Assembly: GCF_900110245.1 (NCBI RefSeq) | Contig: NZ_FOCZ01000002.1 | Span: 558,001-622,000 of the forward strand | Origin: Niastella yeongjuensis | Lineage (GTDB): Bacteria > Bacteroidota > Bacteroidia > Chitinophagales > Chitinophagaceae | DNA length: 64,000 bases | Reading direction: 5' to 3' | In this document: positions 37,957-46,530 of the stretch, piece after piece | Layout of the letters: every line of letters begins with the position of its first letter | Position numbering within the stretch: the stretch's first letter is position 1 | The notes under the pieces: generated by a model | Databases searched by the model: none | Told to the model about the DNA's origin: nothing | Seen by the model: only the letters and a program-made list of their open reading frames with translations | Made by a program: the position numbers and the translations under genes

Positions 37957-38130
37957 GTTGACAGGTTAACACGTTGACAGGTTAACAAGTTGATAAGGGA
38001 TTGAAGTATGGCATAAGTATTATGCAGTTGCAGGTTGATATAGTTGATAGCGGTGATATTGGGCTTCGCCCGCTGGCGGAGTATGAGGGCCGCGTCAAGG
38101 CCCACTGCCCATTGCCCTTCCCGCTTCACT
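37957..38130. repeat. GTTGACAGGTTAAC word repeats downstream of rsmI
   Basis: GTTGACAGGTTAACAC is followed at once by GTTGACAGGTTAACAAG and GTTGATAAGG (37959-38000), then GGTTGATATAGTTGATAG near 38031. CCCACTGCCCATTGCCC at 38100-38116 belongs to another word family. The reverse-complement words (GTCAACCTGTTAAC, GTGTTAACCTGTCAAC) are found near 49382 and 49461. Confidence 0.65.
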
Positions 38131-38206
38131 ATTAACTATTTTTTTGTTTTATGTATGGCAACAAGGTTTGAAATTTGCATGGTAACCTATAAATATGCAT
38201 TTAGTT

Positions 38207-38662
38207 ATGAAAAAATTCATTAATTACTGCCTGGCGCTGTGTTTTACTATCTCCCTATATAATATCGCTGATGCACAGGTGCGTAAAGTTCCGGCTGAAG
38301 TGACCGAAGCTTTCCGGCAGAAATACCCCTCCGCCCTGAATGTTGAATGGCGCGACCGGTTAAGCGGTTTTACCGCCGCCTTCGATCAGGATAAAGTACA
38401 CTACGAAGCAAAGTTTACCAACAAAGGCTTTTGGCAAAGCACCGAAAATAAAATAGAAGACGCTAACATCCCCGGTGGCGTTAAAGACGGCTTTCAAAAG
38501 AGTAAGTATGCTGAAGAATGGAATATAAAACAAGCATATAAAATAGACCTGCGCGAAGCCAAAACACAATACCGCCTCGATATTCAGAAAAACGATATCC
38601 AGAAAAAACAATTGTTTTTCGATAGCACCGGCCGGTTACTGAGAGATAATATTACCCTGTAG
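38207..38662 (+). CDS. PepSY-like (DUF2874) secreted protein
   Basis: 151 aa from the ATG at 38207 (MKKFINYCLALCFTISLYNI), giving a signal peptide ending AQ at about residue 24; an ATG four codons earlier is possible. The mature part VPAEVTEAFRQKYPSALNVEW followed by ...FTAAF, HYEAKFTNKGFWQSTE is the usual first repeat of DUF2874/PepSY-like proteins, and a second copy GVKDGFQKSKYAEEWNIKQ begins at ~95. Periplasmic, small, unknown function; related domains often inhibit proteases or bind ligands. Confidence 0.8.
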   Translation: MKKFINYCLALCFTISLYNIADAQVRKVPAEVTEAFRQKYPSALNVEWRDRLSGFTAAFDQDKVHYEAKFTNKGFWQSTENKIEDANIPGGVKDGFQKSKYAEEWNIKQAYKIDLREAKTQYRLDIQKNDIQKKQLFFDSTGRLLRDNITL

Positions 38663-38692
38663 TATAGTTAAAAACATTGCTATAAAAACAAG

Positions 38693-38714
38693 TCCCCCCG
38701 ACGTGTCGGGGGGA
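38693..38714. terminator. Perfect 10-bp GC-rich hairpin after the DUF2874 gene
   Basis: TCCCCCCGAC-GT-GTCGGGGGGA with two-base loop, 31 bases past the stop, moderate T content after it. Member of the CCCGAYnnRTCGGG family. Confidence 0.7.
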
Positions 38715-38960
38715 TTCCTGTTTATGCTGTTGAATTGCTAAAACCCGGAAAGATGTATTCTAAATGAATGCGCTCAAAACTATTACATATTATTATAAAA
38801 AGGCAATTCAGGACGTTTATTGTCGAAAATCTTGTGTTTGATCAAGCGGCAAGGTTATATACAAATATGTAACAGCAACCGGTTATAAAGTATAACTAAT
38901 TAACATTTTTCTTTTTTGACTACCTTCCGCACTCGAAAACCTCATTAAAATAAAACTCAC

Positions 38961-40982
38961 ATGATGCGTAAAAGGATTTATACGCTGACGACTTGTACTC
39001 TTTTAGCAGTGGTGGCCTGGGCGCAACCCGACAGGTGGCAACAGCGGGTGAAATACACGATGGACGTTGCCATGAACGTAACTACCAACCGGTTTACCGG
39101 TAAACAACGGTTAGAGTATACCAATAACTCTCCCGATACCCTTAAAAAAGTATTCTATCACTTATACTGGAATGCCTTTCAACCCAATAGTATGATGGAT
39201 AACCGCAGCCGTGCATTGGGTCAAAAAAGAACCAATGGCCGGGCCGACTGGGATCCTCGTGTAAAAGACCGCATTCAGGACCTGAAACCTGAAGAAATAG
39301 GTTATCAGAAAGTGCTGTCGTTAAAAATGAACGGCATTGTACAAAAGTATACGGTGGAAGAAACCATTCTGGAAGTACCGCTGTCTGTACCCATTCTTCC
39401 CAAAGCAAAAGTGGTGTTTGAAATGGAATTTGAAGCGCAGGTGCCTTTACAGATCAGGCGCAGTGGCCGCGATAACCCGAATACGGGTGTGCGTTATTCC
39501 ATGAGCCAGTGGTATCCTAAAATGTGTGAATACGATTATGAAGGCTGGCATCCCACGCCGTATGTAGCCCGCGAGTTCTATGGTGTTTGGGGCGATTATG
39601 AAGTAAACATCACTATCGATAAAAAATACATGATCGGTGGAACCGGGTATTTACAAAATCCCAACCAGGTTGGGTTTGGCTACCAGGCGCCTAATGTAAG
39701 GATAATGGCGCCCACTGGTCCTACGTTGACCTGGCGTTTTGTAGCCCCCAATGTGCACGACTTTATGTGGGCTGCCGATCCGGAGTATGTACATTTAACG
39801 CGCACCATTGCCGGCGGGCCAGACATTCACGTGATCTATAACCGCGAAGAAGATTTGCTGCGCAGAACATACGAAGCGTTACCGCCCGAAAAGAAAAAGG
39901 ATTACGCCAATGCCGATGCCTATATTAAATGGTTCGATGCCGAGTGGAACCGCATTGCCGATGCAGCCGTAATTGTGTTGCCGTTTATTGAAAAGAAATT
40001 CGGCGCTTATCCCTACAAACAATATACGTTTATACATGGCGGCGATGGCGGTATGGAATACCCCATGAGTACATTGATCGTTGGCCCCAGTGTAAGCACC
40101 GCCTTTCATGAGTGGATGCATAGCTGGTACCAGGGGATGATGGGCACCAATGAATCGGAATATGCCTGGATGGATGAAGGTTTTACCAGTTATGCCGAAT
40201 CGCTGGTAACCAATTATTACCAAACAGTTTCCGGTTCAGCAGTAACAGAGAATACCGCAGGTACAGGCCCGCGTAAGAAAACGCTGGTTGATTCACTTAC
40301 AAAAAGCAAATCATACCTGACCGCTGAAAGCCCACACGCAGATGCTTATGATAATTATTTCGGTCTGGTAGCCAGCCGGCTGGAAGAACCGCTGACCACC
40401 CACGCCGATCATTTTGAAACGAACTTTGCCTATAGCCTGGCTTCGTATTCAAAAGGAGAGGTGTTTATGGAACAGCTGGGATACATTGTTGGCGCCCAGT
40501 TGCGCGATAAGATTCTGATCGATTATTACAACCAATGGCATTTTAAACATCCCAACGTAAATGATTTTATTCGCGTGGCAGAAAAGGCGAGTGATATAAA
40601 GCTCGACTGGTACCGCGAGTATTTTGTGAATACTACCAAAACAATCGATTATGGTATTGATAGTTTGTGGGAAGAAGGTGGTAAAACAAAGATCAGGATG
40701 CGTCGCATAGGAAACATGCCCATGCCTGTTGATGTACTGGTTACTTTCAAAGATGGCAGCAAGTTATTGGCGTATGTACCTATGTACTTGATGTTTGGCC
40801 AAAAGCCGGTGGAAGATGCTACCATCCCCCGCAATGTATATGAACCCTGGAAATGGACAAACCCGCAGTATACATTCGAGATCAATCGCAAGATCACCGA
40901 TTTAAAGATCATTGAAATTGATCCCTCCATGCGAATGGCAGATGTAGATAGAAAGAATAATAAACTGGATATTCCCTGGTAA
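38961..40982 (+). CDS. M1-family metallopeptidase (aminopeptidase N-like), exported
   Basis: 673 aa. It begins MMRKRIYTLTTCTLLAVVAW and is cleaved near AQPDR: a signal peptide. N-terminal M1 beta domain (YTMDVAMNVTTNRFTGKQRL, KKVFYHLYWNAFQPNSMMD). Exopeptidase-like motif GGDGGMEYP, zinc motif HEWMH at about residue 383 with the downstream Glu in WMDEGFTSYAE. Shorter than the four-domain ApN enzymes (~870) and like the secreted two- or three-domain M1 forms of Bacteroidota. Likely periplasmic or surface peptidase. The start could be either of the two first ATG codons. Confidence 0.93.
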   Translation: MMRKRIYTLTTCTLLAVVAWAQPDRWQQRVKYTMDVAMNVTTNRFTGKQRLEYTNNSPDTLKKVFYHLYWNAFQPNSMMDNRSRALGQKRTNGRADWDPRVKDRIQDLKPEEIGYQKVLSLKMNGIVQKYTVEETILEVPLSVPILPKAKVVFEMEFEAQVPLQIRRSGRDNPNTGVRYSMSQWYPKMCEYDYEGWHPTPYVAREFYGVWGDYEVNITIDKKYMIGGTGYLQNPNQVGFGYQAPNVRIMAPTGPTLTWRFVAPNVHDFMWAADPEYVHLTRTIAGGPDIHVIYNREEDLLRRTYEALPPEKKKDYANADAYIKWFDAEWNRIADAAVIVLPFIEKKFGAYPYKQYTFIHGGDGGMEYPMSTLIVGPSVSTAFHEWMHSWYQGMMGTNESEYAWMDEGFTSYAESLVTNYYQTVSGSAVTENTAGTGPRKKTLVDSLTKSKSYLTAESPHADAYDNYFGLVASRLEEPLTTHADHFETNFAYSLASYSKGEVFMEQLGYIVGAQLRDKILIDYYNQWHFKHPNVNDFIRVAEKASDIKLDWYREYFVNTTKTIDYGIDSLWEEGGKTKIRMRRIGNMPMPVDVLVTFKDGSKLLAYVPMYLMFGQKPVEDATIPRNVYEPWKWTNPQYTFEINRKITDLKIIEIDPSMRMADVDRKNNKLDIPW

Positions 40983-41002
40983 CAAGGAATAGCTGATATA
41001 AG

Positions 41003-41349
41003 CGAGGTAAGAAGTAAGAGGTAGGAAGTACGAAGCCCACGAATTTCATATTTCATACTTCTTAGGGCTTACTTCATAAAATTTAAAAGCAAAGGGGCTG
41101 TTCGCCATGGCGGACTGCCCCTTTGTTGTAACTAAACAGGTAATAATTAAAAAGGCCGTCCTTGAATGAACGGCCCCCTTTCAAATAAGGTTATTGATAA
41201 ACAGAGCACAGGAAGGTAAAATGGCATGTAAGTATTTGATGTGGCACAACCAGATGCAAAGCTAGTCTCGTATTAGAATTTAAACAATACTACTTTGTGG
41301 GTAATTTTTGCTGTGCTAAAATGCTTATGCGACTTTACCTCCTCCGAAA
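41003..41349. repeat. Word repeats and two hairpins downstream of the M1 gene
   Basis: GAGGTAAGAAGTAAGAGGTAGG continues as GAAGTACGAAG (41003-41035) and is answered by CATACTTCTTAGGGCTTACTTC (41054-41075). CAAAGGGGC (41090-41098) pairs with GCCCCTTTG (41117-41125) with further inner pairing, and GGCCGT (41154-41159) pairs with ACGGCC (41170-41175); both are terminator-like. 41180-41349 shows nothing recognisable. Confidence 0.6.
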
Positions 41350-41994
41350 TTAGCGACCAAAGAACTTATTAATAGCTTCAACGCGATTATTGACATGGAG
41401 TTTTTCGTATATATGATATACGTGTTTGCGCACTGTTTCCTGGCTGATGAATAAACTGGCGGCAATTTCTTTGTACAGCATGCCTTTGGCGAGTAATTCG
41501 AGAATTTCTTTCTCCCGGTTCGATAAAACGCTGAGGGTGTTATCTGTAGCTTCTGCGCCTGCTTTGTTTTGTTGAAAAGCGTTTACTACTTTACGGGCGA
41601 TCTGGCTGCTCATGGGAGCGCCGCCTTCCTGTAATTCCCTGATGGCTTCCAGTAATTTATGAGGGGCTGTTTTCTTTAAAATATATCCATTGGCGCCGGC
41701 ACTCAATGCTTCGAAGATCTTTTCGTCGTCTTCATACACCGTACACATCATAAAAAGGATCTCAGGATAATCTGCCTTCAGTTGCTTCACCACATCGATG
41801 CCGCTTTCTCCTTCACCCAGGTTGATATCCATCAACACCACATTCGGTTTCAGATCGGGAATTTTCACCAGCGCTTCTTCAGCGGTTGAACAACTTCCCA
41901 CTAACCGGTATCCCTCCGACATCGTTACGATCTGTTCCAGTGCAGATCGAATATCTTTTGTATCGTCTACGATACATACGGTAATATCCATCAT
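41350..41994 (-). CDS. NarL/FixJ-family response regulator
   Basis: 214 aa. Receiver domain with acidic pair IVDDTKD and phospho-acceptor Asp in NVVLMDINLGEGESGID, K in FILKK-type motif (NGYILKKTAP). C-terminal LuxR HTH: LSNREKEILELLAKGMLYKEI-like helix pair and VRKHVYHIYEKLHVNNRVEA. DNA-binding transcription regulator. No histidine kinase is adjacent (orphan in this window). Starts with two Met codons; either may be used. Confidence 0.93.
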   Translation of the reverse strand: MMDITVCIVDDTKDIRSALEQIVTMSEGYRLVGSCSTAEEALVKIPDLKPNVVLMDINLGEGESGIDVVKQLKADYPEILFMMCTVYEDDEKIFEALSAGANGYILKKTAPHKLLEAIRELQEGGAPMSSQIARKVVNAFQQNKAGAEATDNTLSVLSNREKEILELLAKGMLYKEIAASLFISQETVRKHVYHIYEKLHVNNRVEAINKFFGR

Positions 41995-42118
41995 GGTACA
42001 AAGTTCAGTTTTTTGCCGAAACGTAAAATACCACTTTAAGGTAGTTTTATTTGCTGTAAATAAAAACCCTGAATGTTACTGATTGAAAGCTAAAGATGTA
42101 GAAACAAAACCCATTGGC

Positions 42119-42769
42119 TTACAGCGAAACATATAACATATACTTCTCCTTGAAGTATTCTTCGCCAAAGATCTCATGTACTTCCATTAAACGGGGTCTG
42201 CAACCGCTTTCGGAGATCTCCTGGGCCAGGTCGCCGCCTTTTAAGCAGATAAGCCCTGGTTTTTGATTTTCACTGTTGGGCGAAGGTTTCTTTAGGAGGG
42301 GCTTCGACCATTGCCATAAGTCTTTTAATGGCGCCACCGCTCTCGATACCACGAAATCGAACTTTCGGTCTTTGATCTCTTCAACGCGCGTATGGCGGGT
42401 AGTAACGTTCTTTAGTTCCAGTGCTGCGGCCACTGCATCTACTACCTTTAATTTTTTACCAATGCTGTCTACGAGTAGAAATTTTACTTCAGGAAAAAAG
42501 ATGGCCAGGGGTATACCCGGAAAACCACCGCCTGTGCCCAGGTCAACAATGGTTGAACCGGGTTTAAACTCAAAAGCAGTGGCTATAGCCAGGGAATGCA
42601 GTACGTGTTTTTCGTACAGGCTTTCCATGTCTTTACGCGAAATAACATTGATCTTGCTGTTCCAGTCGTTGTACAGTTCGTCTAAAGCGGCGAATTGTTG
42701 AAGCTGAACAGGGGTAAAATCACCGAAATATTTGGTGATCAGTTCCAGTTTTTGTTGGGCTTTCTCCAT
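42119..42769 (-). CDS. rsmG: 16S rRNA (guanine(527)-N7)-methyltransferase RsmG
   Basis: 216 aa from the ATG at 42767-42769 (MEKAQQKLELITKYFGDFTP), a standard GidB/RsmG start; a longer frame exists but overlaps the glycosyltransferase gene further. DYNDW-type segment LYNDWNSKINVISRKD, SAM motif IVDLGTGGGFPGIPLAI, ARVEEIKDRKFDFVVSRAVA. It methylates G527 of 16S rRNA (streptomycin-relevant). Its start overlaps the end of the upstream glycosyltransferase by 31 bases, so translation may be coupled. Confidence 0.95.
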   Translation of the reverse strand: MEKAQQKLELITKYFGDFTPVQLQQFAALDELYNDWNSKINVISRKDMESLYEKHVLHSLAIATAFEFKPGSTIVDLGTGGGFPGIPLAIFFPEVKFLLVDSIGKKLKVVDAVAAALELKNVTTRHTRVEEIKDRKFDFVVSRAVAPLKDLWQWSKPLLKKPSPNSENQKPGLICLKGGDLAQEISESGCRPRLMEVHEIFGEEYFKEKYMLYVSL

Positions 42770-43878
42770 ATTGAAGGAGCAAAGATGAAATAATGTATGA
42801 ACATCCAGATATCTAAAATCCACCACCAGTAAAAAAGATCCTTTTCATTCATCTTTTTCATAGCGTTGTAATAAACTACCGCCTGCCAAAGGAAGCGGAC
42901 GCCAAAAACGCCCAGAGTCAAACGCCAGTCGAAGAACAACAGGCATAAAACAAACAGGGGATACAGAAAAAAGTGAGAGGTGGAATATAATCCTAAAAGG
43001 AATTTATGAACCGGTTTGTAGAATTTACTGGTGCTGTAGTGGCGGTTCTTCTGGCGAACCCAGTCGCCAAATTTGCGTTTGGGTTCCGACAGGGTGAATG
43101 CTTCCTGATCGAGCACCACATTCACATTGTGTTTGGTAGCTACCTGGTTAATGAACAGGTCGTCATCACCGCTGGCTACGTGGTTGATGCTTGAAAAACC
43201 TTTTTGGCGGAAGAACAATTCGCGTTTGTACGACAGGTTTCTACCCACTCCCATATAGGGCAAACCTGCAAGCGCATACGACATGTATTGCAGGGCCGAA
43301 TGGAACGTTTCAAAACGAATGATCTTGTTCAGAACGCCGGGTTTTTTATTGTAAGCACCGTAACCGAGCACAATCTCTACCCCATCATGATAAGCCTCCT
43401 GCATTTTTTGTAACCAGAATTCTGAAGCAGGGACACAATCGGCATCGGTCAATAATAATATTTCGTGTTTGGCTTCTTTAATGCCTATCGACAACGGGTA
43501 TTTTTTACCAGGAATACCCAGGGCTTCCTGTTCAAGGTTGATGGCCTGCAGGTTCTTGAAAGTTTTTTTAAACTCATCGAGCAGGTATCGGGTTTCATCC
43601 TGGCTGTTGTGGTTCACCACAATCAATTCATGTGTGGTAGGATAGGTTTGCACCAGCACGCCGGGTAAATATTTGGTAAGATTATTCGCTTCATCGCGGG
43701 CACACACAATAATGCTCACTGCATGGGTTTGCGTTTTCTCTTTTGAGGCAGGTTTGAAAAAAGCCACGCGCCTGAAAAATGCGATATAGTAAATTAACTG
43801 GATCAGAATAACCAGACAAAACAGTGAAAACAGGATCCAAGGCCACCAGGTTATGAAAAATGTTTGTATCTCGCCCAT
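42739..43878 (-). CDS. Membrane glycosyltransferase, family 2
   Basis: 379 aa from the ATG at 43876-43878; a GTG seven codons upstream is possible. One N-terminal transmembrane helix (WWPWILFSLFCLVILIQLIY), a GT-A domain (SIIVCARDEANNLTKYLPG, LIVVNHNSQDETRYLLDEF), DxD-type motif LLLTDADCVP, acceptor-side GDDDLFINQVA and a QxxRW-like QKNRHYST, then three C-terminal hydrophobic helices. Looks like an inner-membrane polysaccharide or glycolipid transferase; sugar unknown. Overlaps rsmG by 31 bases. Confidence 0.88.
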   Translation of the reverse strand: MGEIQTFFITWWPWILFSLFCLVILIQLIYYIAFFRRVAFFKPASKEKTQTHAVSIIVCARDEANNLTKYLPGVLVQTYPTTHELIVVNHNSQDETRYLLDEFKKTFKNLQAINLEQEALGIPGKKYPLSIGIKEAKHEILLLTDADCVPASEFWLQKMQEAYHDGVEIVLGYGAYNKKPGVLNKIIRFETFHSALQYMSYALAGLPYMGVGRNLSYKRELFFRQKGFSSINHVASGDDDLFINQVATKHNVNVVLDQEAFTLSEPKRKFGDWVRQKNRHYSTSKFYKPVHKFLLGLYSTSHFFLYPLFVLCLLFFDWRLTLGVFGVRFLWQAVVYYNAMKKMNEKDLFYWWWILDIWMFIHYFIFAPSIWRKPNKNWN

Positions 43879-44013
43879 AAGAGAAATTAATTTAGGCACG
43901 GTCCGTGAAGGTTTTGCACGAAAATAGGATAAACTAATGAGTTTTTAATTTGAAGTTGTACCCATCTGATAAGAGTTTCAGCGGAAAACTTGTGGGGCAG
44001 CGTGCAGAGATAG

Positions 44014-44150
44014 CCTCGCGAACTTTGAGCAATCAGTATAAATACCAAAAGCCGGCAACCTGTACAAGTTGACGGCTTTTGTTTTCAGAAGTTATGCGTG
44101 CTGCGGTTGTATTTTTCTCTGCCCTCTGCCCTCTGCCTTCTGCCCGCTGC
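44014..44150. repeat. Composite repeat, copy C (upstream of tgt)
   Basis: Core 44014-44086: CCTCGCGAACTTTGAGCAAT, then a hairpin AAAAGCCGGCAAC...GTTGACGGCTTTT and a T-rich tail. Right arm 44117-44150 consists of CTCTGCC words. A short GCAGAG at 44004-44009 replaces the left arm. The core is nearly identical to that at 45380-45455 beyond tgt. Confidence 0.75.
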
Positions 44151-44174
44151 TTTTCTAAACCCGATGCAACACAT

Positions 44175-44183
44175 TATCTTTGC
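44175..44183 (+). promoter_or_regulatory. Candidate -7 box for tgt
   Basis: TATCTTTGC, an exact TAnnTTTG, 20 bases before the ATG. The -33 region lies inside the CTCTGCC arm of repeat copy C, so the repeat abuts the promoter. Confidence 0.6.
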
Positions 44184-44203
44184 GGGCTAATTTTTAAGAA
44201 CAA

Positions 44204-45343
44204 ATGGCCGCATTACAATTCACTTTACAACATACCGATAACCAGTCAAAAGCCAGGGCAGGACATATTGTCACCGATCATGGTGAAATTGCTACGCCTA
44301 TCTTTATGCCGGTAGGTACCGTTGGCAGTGTAAAGGCAGTGAGTCAGCAACAGTTGAAAGAGGAAGTAAATGCATCCATCATACTGGGAAACACGTATCA
44401 CCTGTATTTACGCCCGGGAACCAGAGTATTGGAAAAAGCAGGAGGGTTGCACCGTTTCAATGGCTGGGATCGACCTATTTTAACTGATAGCGGCGGTTAC
44501 CAGGTGTTCTCCCTGGCCGGCACCCGTAAAATAACAGAAGAGGGGGCATTGTTTCAATCACATATCGACGGGTCGAAACATATGTTTTCGCCCGAGGCGG
44601 TAATGGATATACAACGAACCATTGGCGCCGACATTATAATGGCATTTGATGAATGTCCGCCATACCCCAGCGATTATAAGTATGCAGAAAAATCGATGCA
44701 CCTGACGCATCGCTGGCTCGACCGTTGTTTTAAACGTTTCAATGAAACTCCCGACAAATACGGCTATACCCAAAACCTGTTTCCCATTGTACAGGGAAGT
44801 ACTTATACCGATCTGCGCAAGGCATCCTGCGAACACATCGCTTCAAAAGAAGCAACCGGTAACGCCATTGGCGGATTGAGTGTGGGCGAACCCGATAACA
44901 TGTTGTACGACCTGTGCGGTTTGTGTTGCGATAATTTACCCGTACATAAGCCCCGTTATTTAATGGGCGTGGGCACTCCCTGGAACATTCTGGAATGTAT
45001 TGCCCTGGGGGTTGATATGTTTGACTGTGTAATGCCTACCCGCAATGGCCGTAATGCCATGCTGTTTACTTCGCAAGGCGTAATCAATATCGATAATAAG
45101 AAATGGGAGCACGATTTTTCACCCCTCGATGATGGCATCGACTGTTTGGTGAGCAATTACTACTCCAAAGCATATTTGCGCCACCTGATCAAGGCAAAAG
45201 AAATTCTGGGCCTCACCATTGCCAGCGTGCATAACCTGGCGTTCTATCTATGGCTGGTACGCCAGGCAAGACACCACATTCTGCAAGGGGATTTTGTTTC
45301 CTGGAAGAATGAGATGGTGGTAAGGTTGCAGACGAGATTGTAA
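44204..45343 (+). CDS. tgt: tRNA-guanine transglycosylase (queuosine pathway)
   Basis: 379 aa. Exchanges guanine 34 of GUN-anticodon tRNAs for a queuine precursor. Start ALQFTLQHTDNQSKARAGHI, active-site Asp in ILTDSGGYQVFSL, catalytic loop FDECPPYPSD, nucleophile Asp in DMFDCVMPTRNGRN. Zinc site is unusual: in the C-D-C-x2-C motif of enzymes such as E. coli Tgt only the middle Cys is present (Cys314); the first and last positions are Ile312 and Ser317, while the His (343 in SVHNL) is kept. All other blocks are normal. It is flanked on both sides by related composite repeats. Confidence 0.96.
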   Translation: MAALQFTLQHTDNQSKARAGHIVTDHGEIATPIFMPVGTVGSVKAVSQQQLKEEVNASIILGNTYHLYLRPGTRVLEKAGGLHRFNGWDRPILTDSGGYQVFSLAGTRKITEEGALFQSHIDGSKHMFSPEAVMDIQRTIGADIIMAFDECPPYPSDYKYAEKSMHLTHRWLDRCFKRFNETPDKYGYTQNLFPIVQGSTYTDLRKASCEHIASKEATGNAIGGLSVGEPDNMLYDLCGLCCDNLPVHKPRYLMGVGTPWNILECIALGVDMFDCVMPTRNGRNAMLFTSQGVINIDNKKWEHDFSPLDDGIDCLVSNYYSKAYLRHLIKAKEILGLTIASVHNLAFYLWLVRQARHHILQGDFVSWKNEMVVRLQTRL

Positions 45344-45346
45344 GAA

Positions 45347-45486
45347 GGGCAGAAGGCAGAGGGCAGAAGGCAGAGATAACCTCGCGAACTTTGAGCAATC
45401 AATATAGATAGCAAAAGCCGGCAACCTGTACAAGTTGCCGGCTTTTGTATTTTTTTCTGCCCTCTGCCTTCTGCCCTCTGCCCTTT
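45347..45486. repeat. Composite repeat, copy D (downstream of tgt)
   Basis: Left arm GGGCAGAAGGCAGAG, twice, at 45347-45375; right arm TCTGCCCTCTGCCTTCTGCC onwards at 45456-45486: a long imperfect inverted repeat. Core 45380-45455 holds CCTCGCGAACTTTGAGCAAT and the hairpin AAAAGCCGGCAAC..GTTGCCGGCTTTT with a T tail, probably the tgt terminator. The core is about 90% the same as copy C. Confidence 0.85.
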
Positions 45487-45487
45487 C

Positions 45488-46273
45488 CTACTTCTTTTGC
45501 TTAAACAACCACTTCAACAACTCCGGTTCTGCGAATGCATTATCCCAGCTATTATGTCCTACCCCGGGGTATTCGGTATATGTTGCTTTGGCGCCGGCGG
45601 CCTTCAGGGCATTGTTCATGAGGCGTGAATTACTTACCGGCACAACGGGATCGCTGCCTCCATGGAAGATCCAGATGGGGAAATTACGGGCATAGGTCGT
45701 TACTTTTTGCGGATCGCCGCCTCCACAAATAGGAATGGCTGCAGCAAAGAAATTGGGTTTACGCCACAGTAATTCAAAGGTGCCCATGCCGCCCATTGAC
45801 AATCCGCCCAGGTACATCTTTTTGGTATTGATGGTACCACTGGCAGCCAGGGTATCGAGCAGCTGGCTTACGAGGCCAAGGCTTGTACCAATAGGTTGAT
45901 CGCTTACGAACCCAAAAGCGCCCAGAGAATCTTTTTTATTGGGGTCGTGGATTATACGCGCCCACCAGTCATTCTGCGGGCATTGCGGAAATACTACTAT
46001 GGCTGGAAATTTTTGGCGCATGGCTGAATCGGCAAACAGGTTACCGCCATGTATTAACTGGGCCTCATTGTCATTGCCCCGTTCACCGGCTCCATGCAGG
46101 AACAGCACCAGCGGGTATTTCTTATTGGCATTGTAGTTAAGGGGGTACAATATGCGATACCGCAGGGTGTCGCCGCCGCTGATGAATTCTTTCTTTTCAT
46201 ACGATTGTTGAAACTGGGCCGGTAAATTTGTCATGGCAAACGCCAGTAGTAATGTTAATGTGAGTTTGTACAT
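45488..46273 (-). CDS. Secreted alpha/beta-hydrolase, esterase (feruloyl/phospholipase-like)
   Basis: 261 aa, signal peptide ending LPAQ. HGAGERGNDNEAQL (oxyanion-side motif), nucleophile Ser in GLSMGGMG, acid Asp in IFHGGSDPVVPVS, His in GVGHNSWD. The family includes esterases of plant-polysaccharide degradation and predicted peptidases; substrate not readable. It is convergent with tgt across repeat D. Confidence 0.85.
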   Translation of the reverse strand: MYKLTLTLLLAFAMTNLPAQFQQSYEKKEFISGGDTLRYRILYPLNYNANKKYPLVLFLHGAGERGNDNEAQLIHGGNLFADSAMRQKFPAIVVFPQCPQNDWWARIIHDPNKKDSLGAFGFVSDQPIGTSLGLVSQLLDTLAASGTINTKKMYLGGLSMGGMGTFELLWRKPNFFAAAIPICGGGDPQKVTTYARNFPIWIFHGGSDPVVPVSNSRLMNNALKAAGAKATYTEYPGVGHNSWDNAFAEPELLKWLFKQKK

Positions 46274-46302
46274 ATGGTATTTTCGTTAGTAAGTTTTGGA
46301 AA

Positions 46303-46403
46303 GGGTAGAAGGCAGAAGGCAGAGATCCGCGACGCGGAGTTCCGCGCAGAGGTGTATCGCTTGCAGCTTTTCTTTCTCTGCCTTCTGCCCTTTGCCCTCT
46401 GCC
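46303..46403. repeat. Composite repeat, copy E
   Basis: Left arm GGGTAGAAGGCAGAAGGCAG (46303-46324), palindrome CCGCGACGCGG (46327-46337), TTCCGCGCAGAGGTGTATCG, right arm CTCTGCCTTCTGCCC.. (46376-46403). The inner word CCGCG-AGAGGTGTAT is shared with copy F. Confidence 0.8.
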
Positions 46404-46496
46404 TTTACTTTCATTCAGGGAAGTTACTATTTTAGCTGATTCCTAAAGTTTAACTAAGAACTAATGCCGGGGGTTAGCAAACTGCCCTTTTGTTGC

Positions 46497-46504
46497 TACA
46501 TTTG
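46497..46504 (+). promoter_or_regulatory. Candidate -7 box for the LptF/G gene
   Basis: TACATTTG, exact TAnnTTTG, 27 bases before the ATG; TTAG at 46474-46477 is a poor -33 candidate at 19 bases. Confidence 0.5.
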
Positions 46505-46530
46505 TCGCGCCGTACATTGCGTGCTACCGA

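Noticed and set aside
40649-41056. Minus-strand frame across the end of the M1 gene
   Set aside because: Runs antisense through the conserved coding sequence; no start signal or homology.
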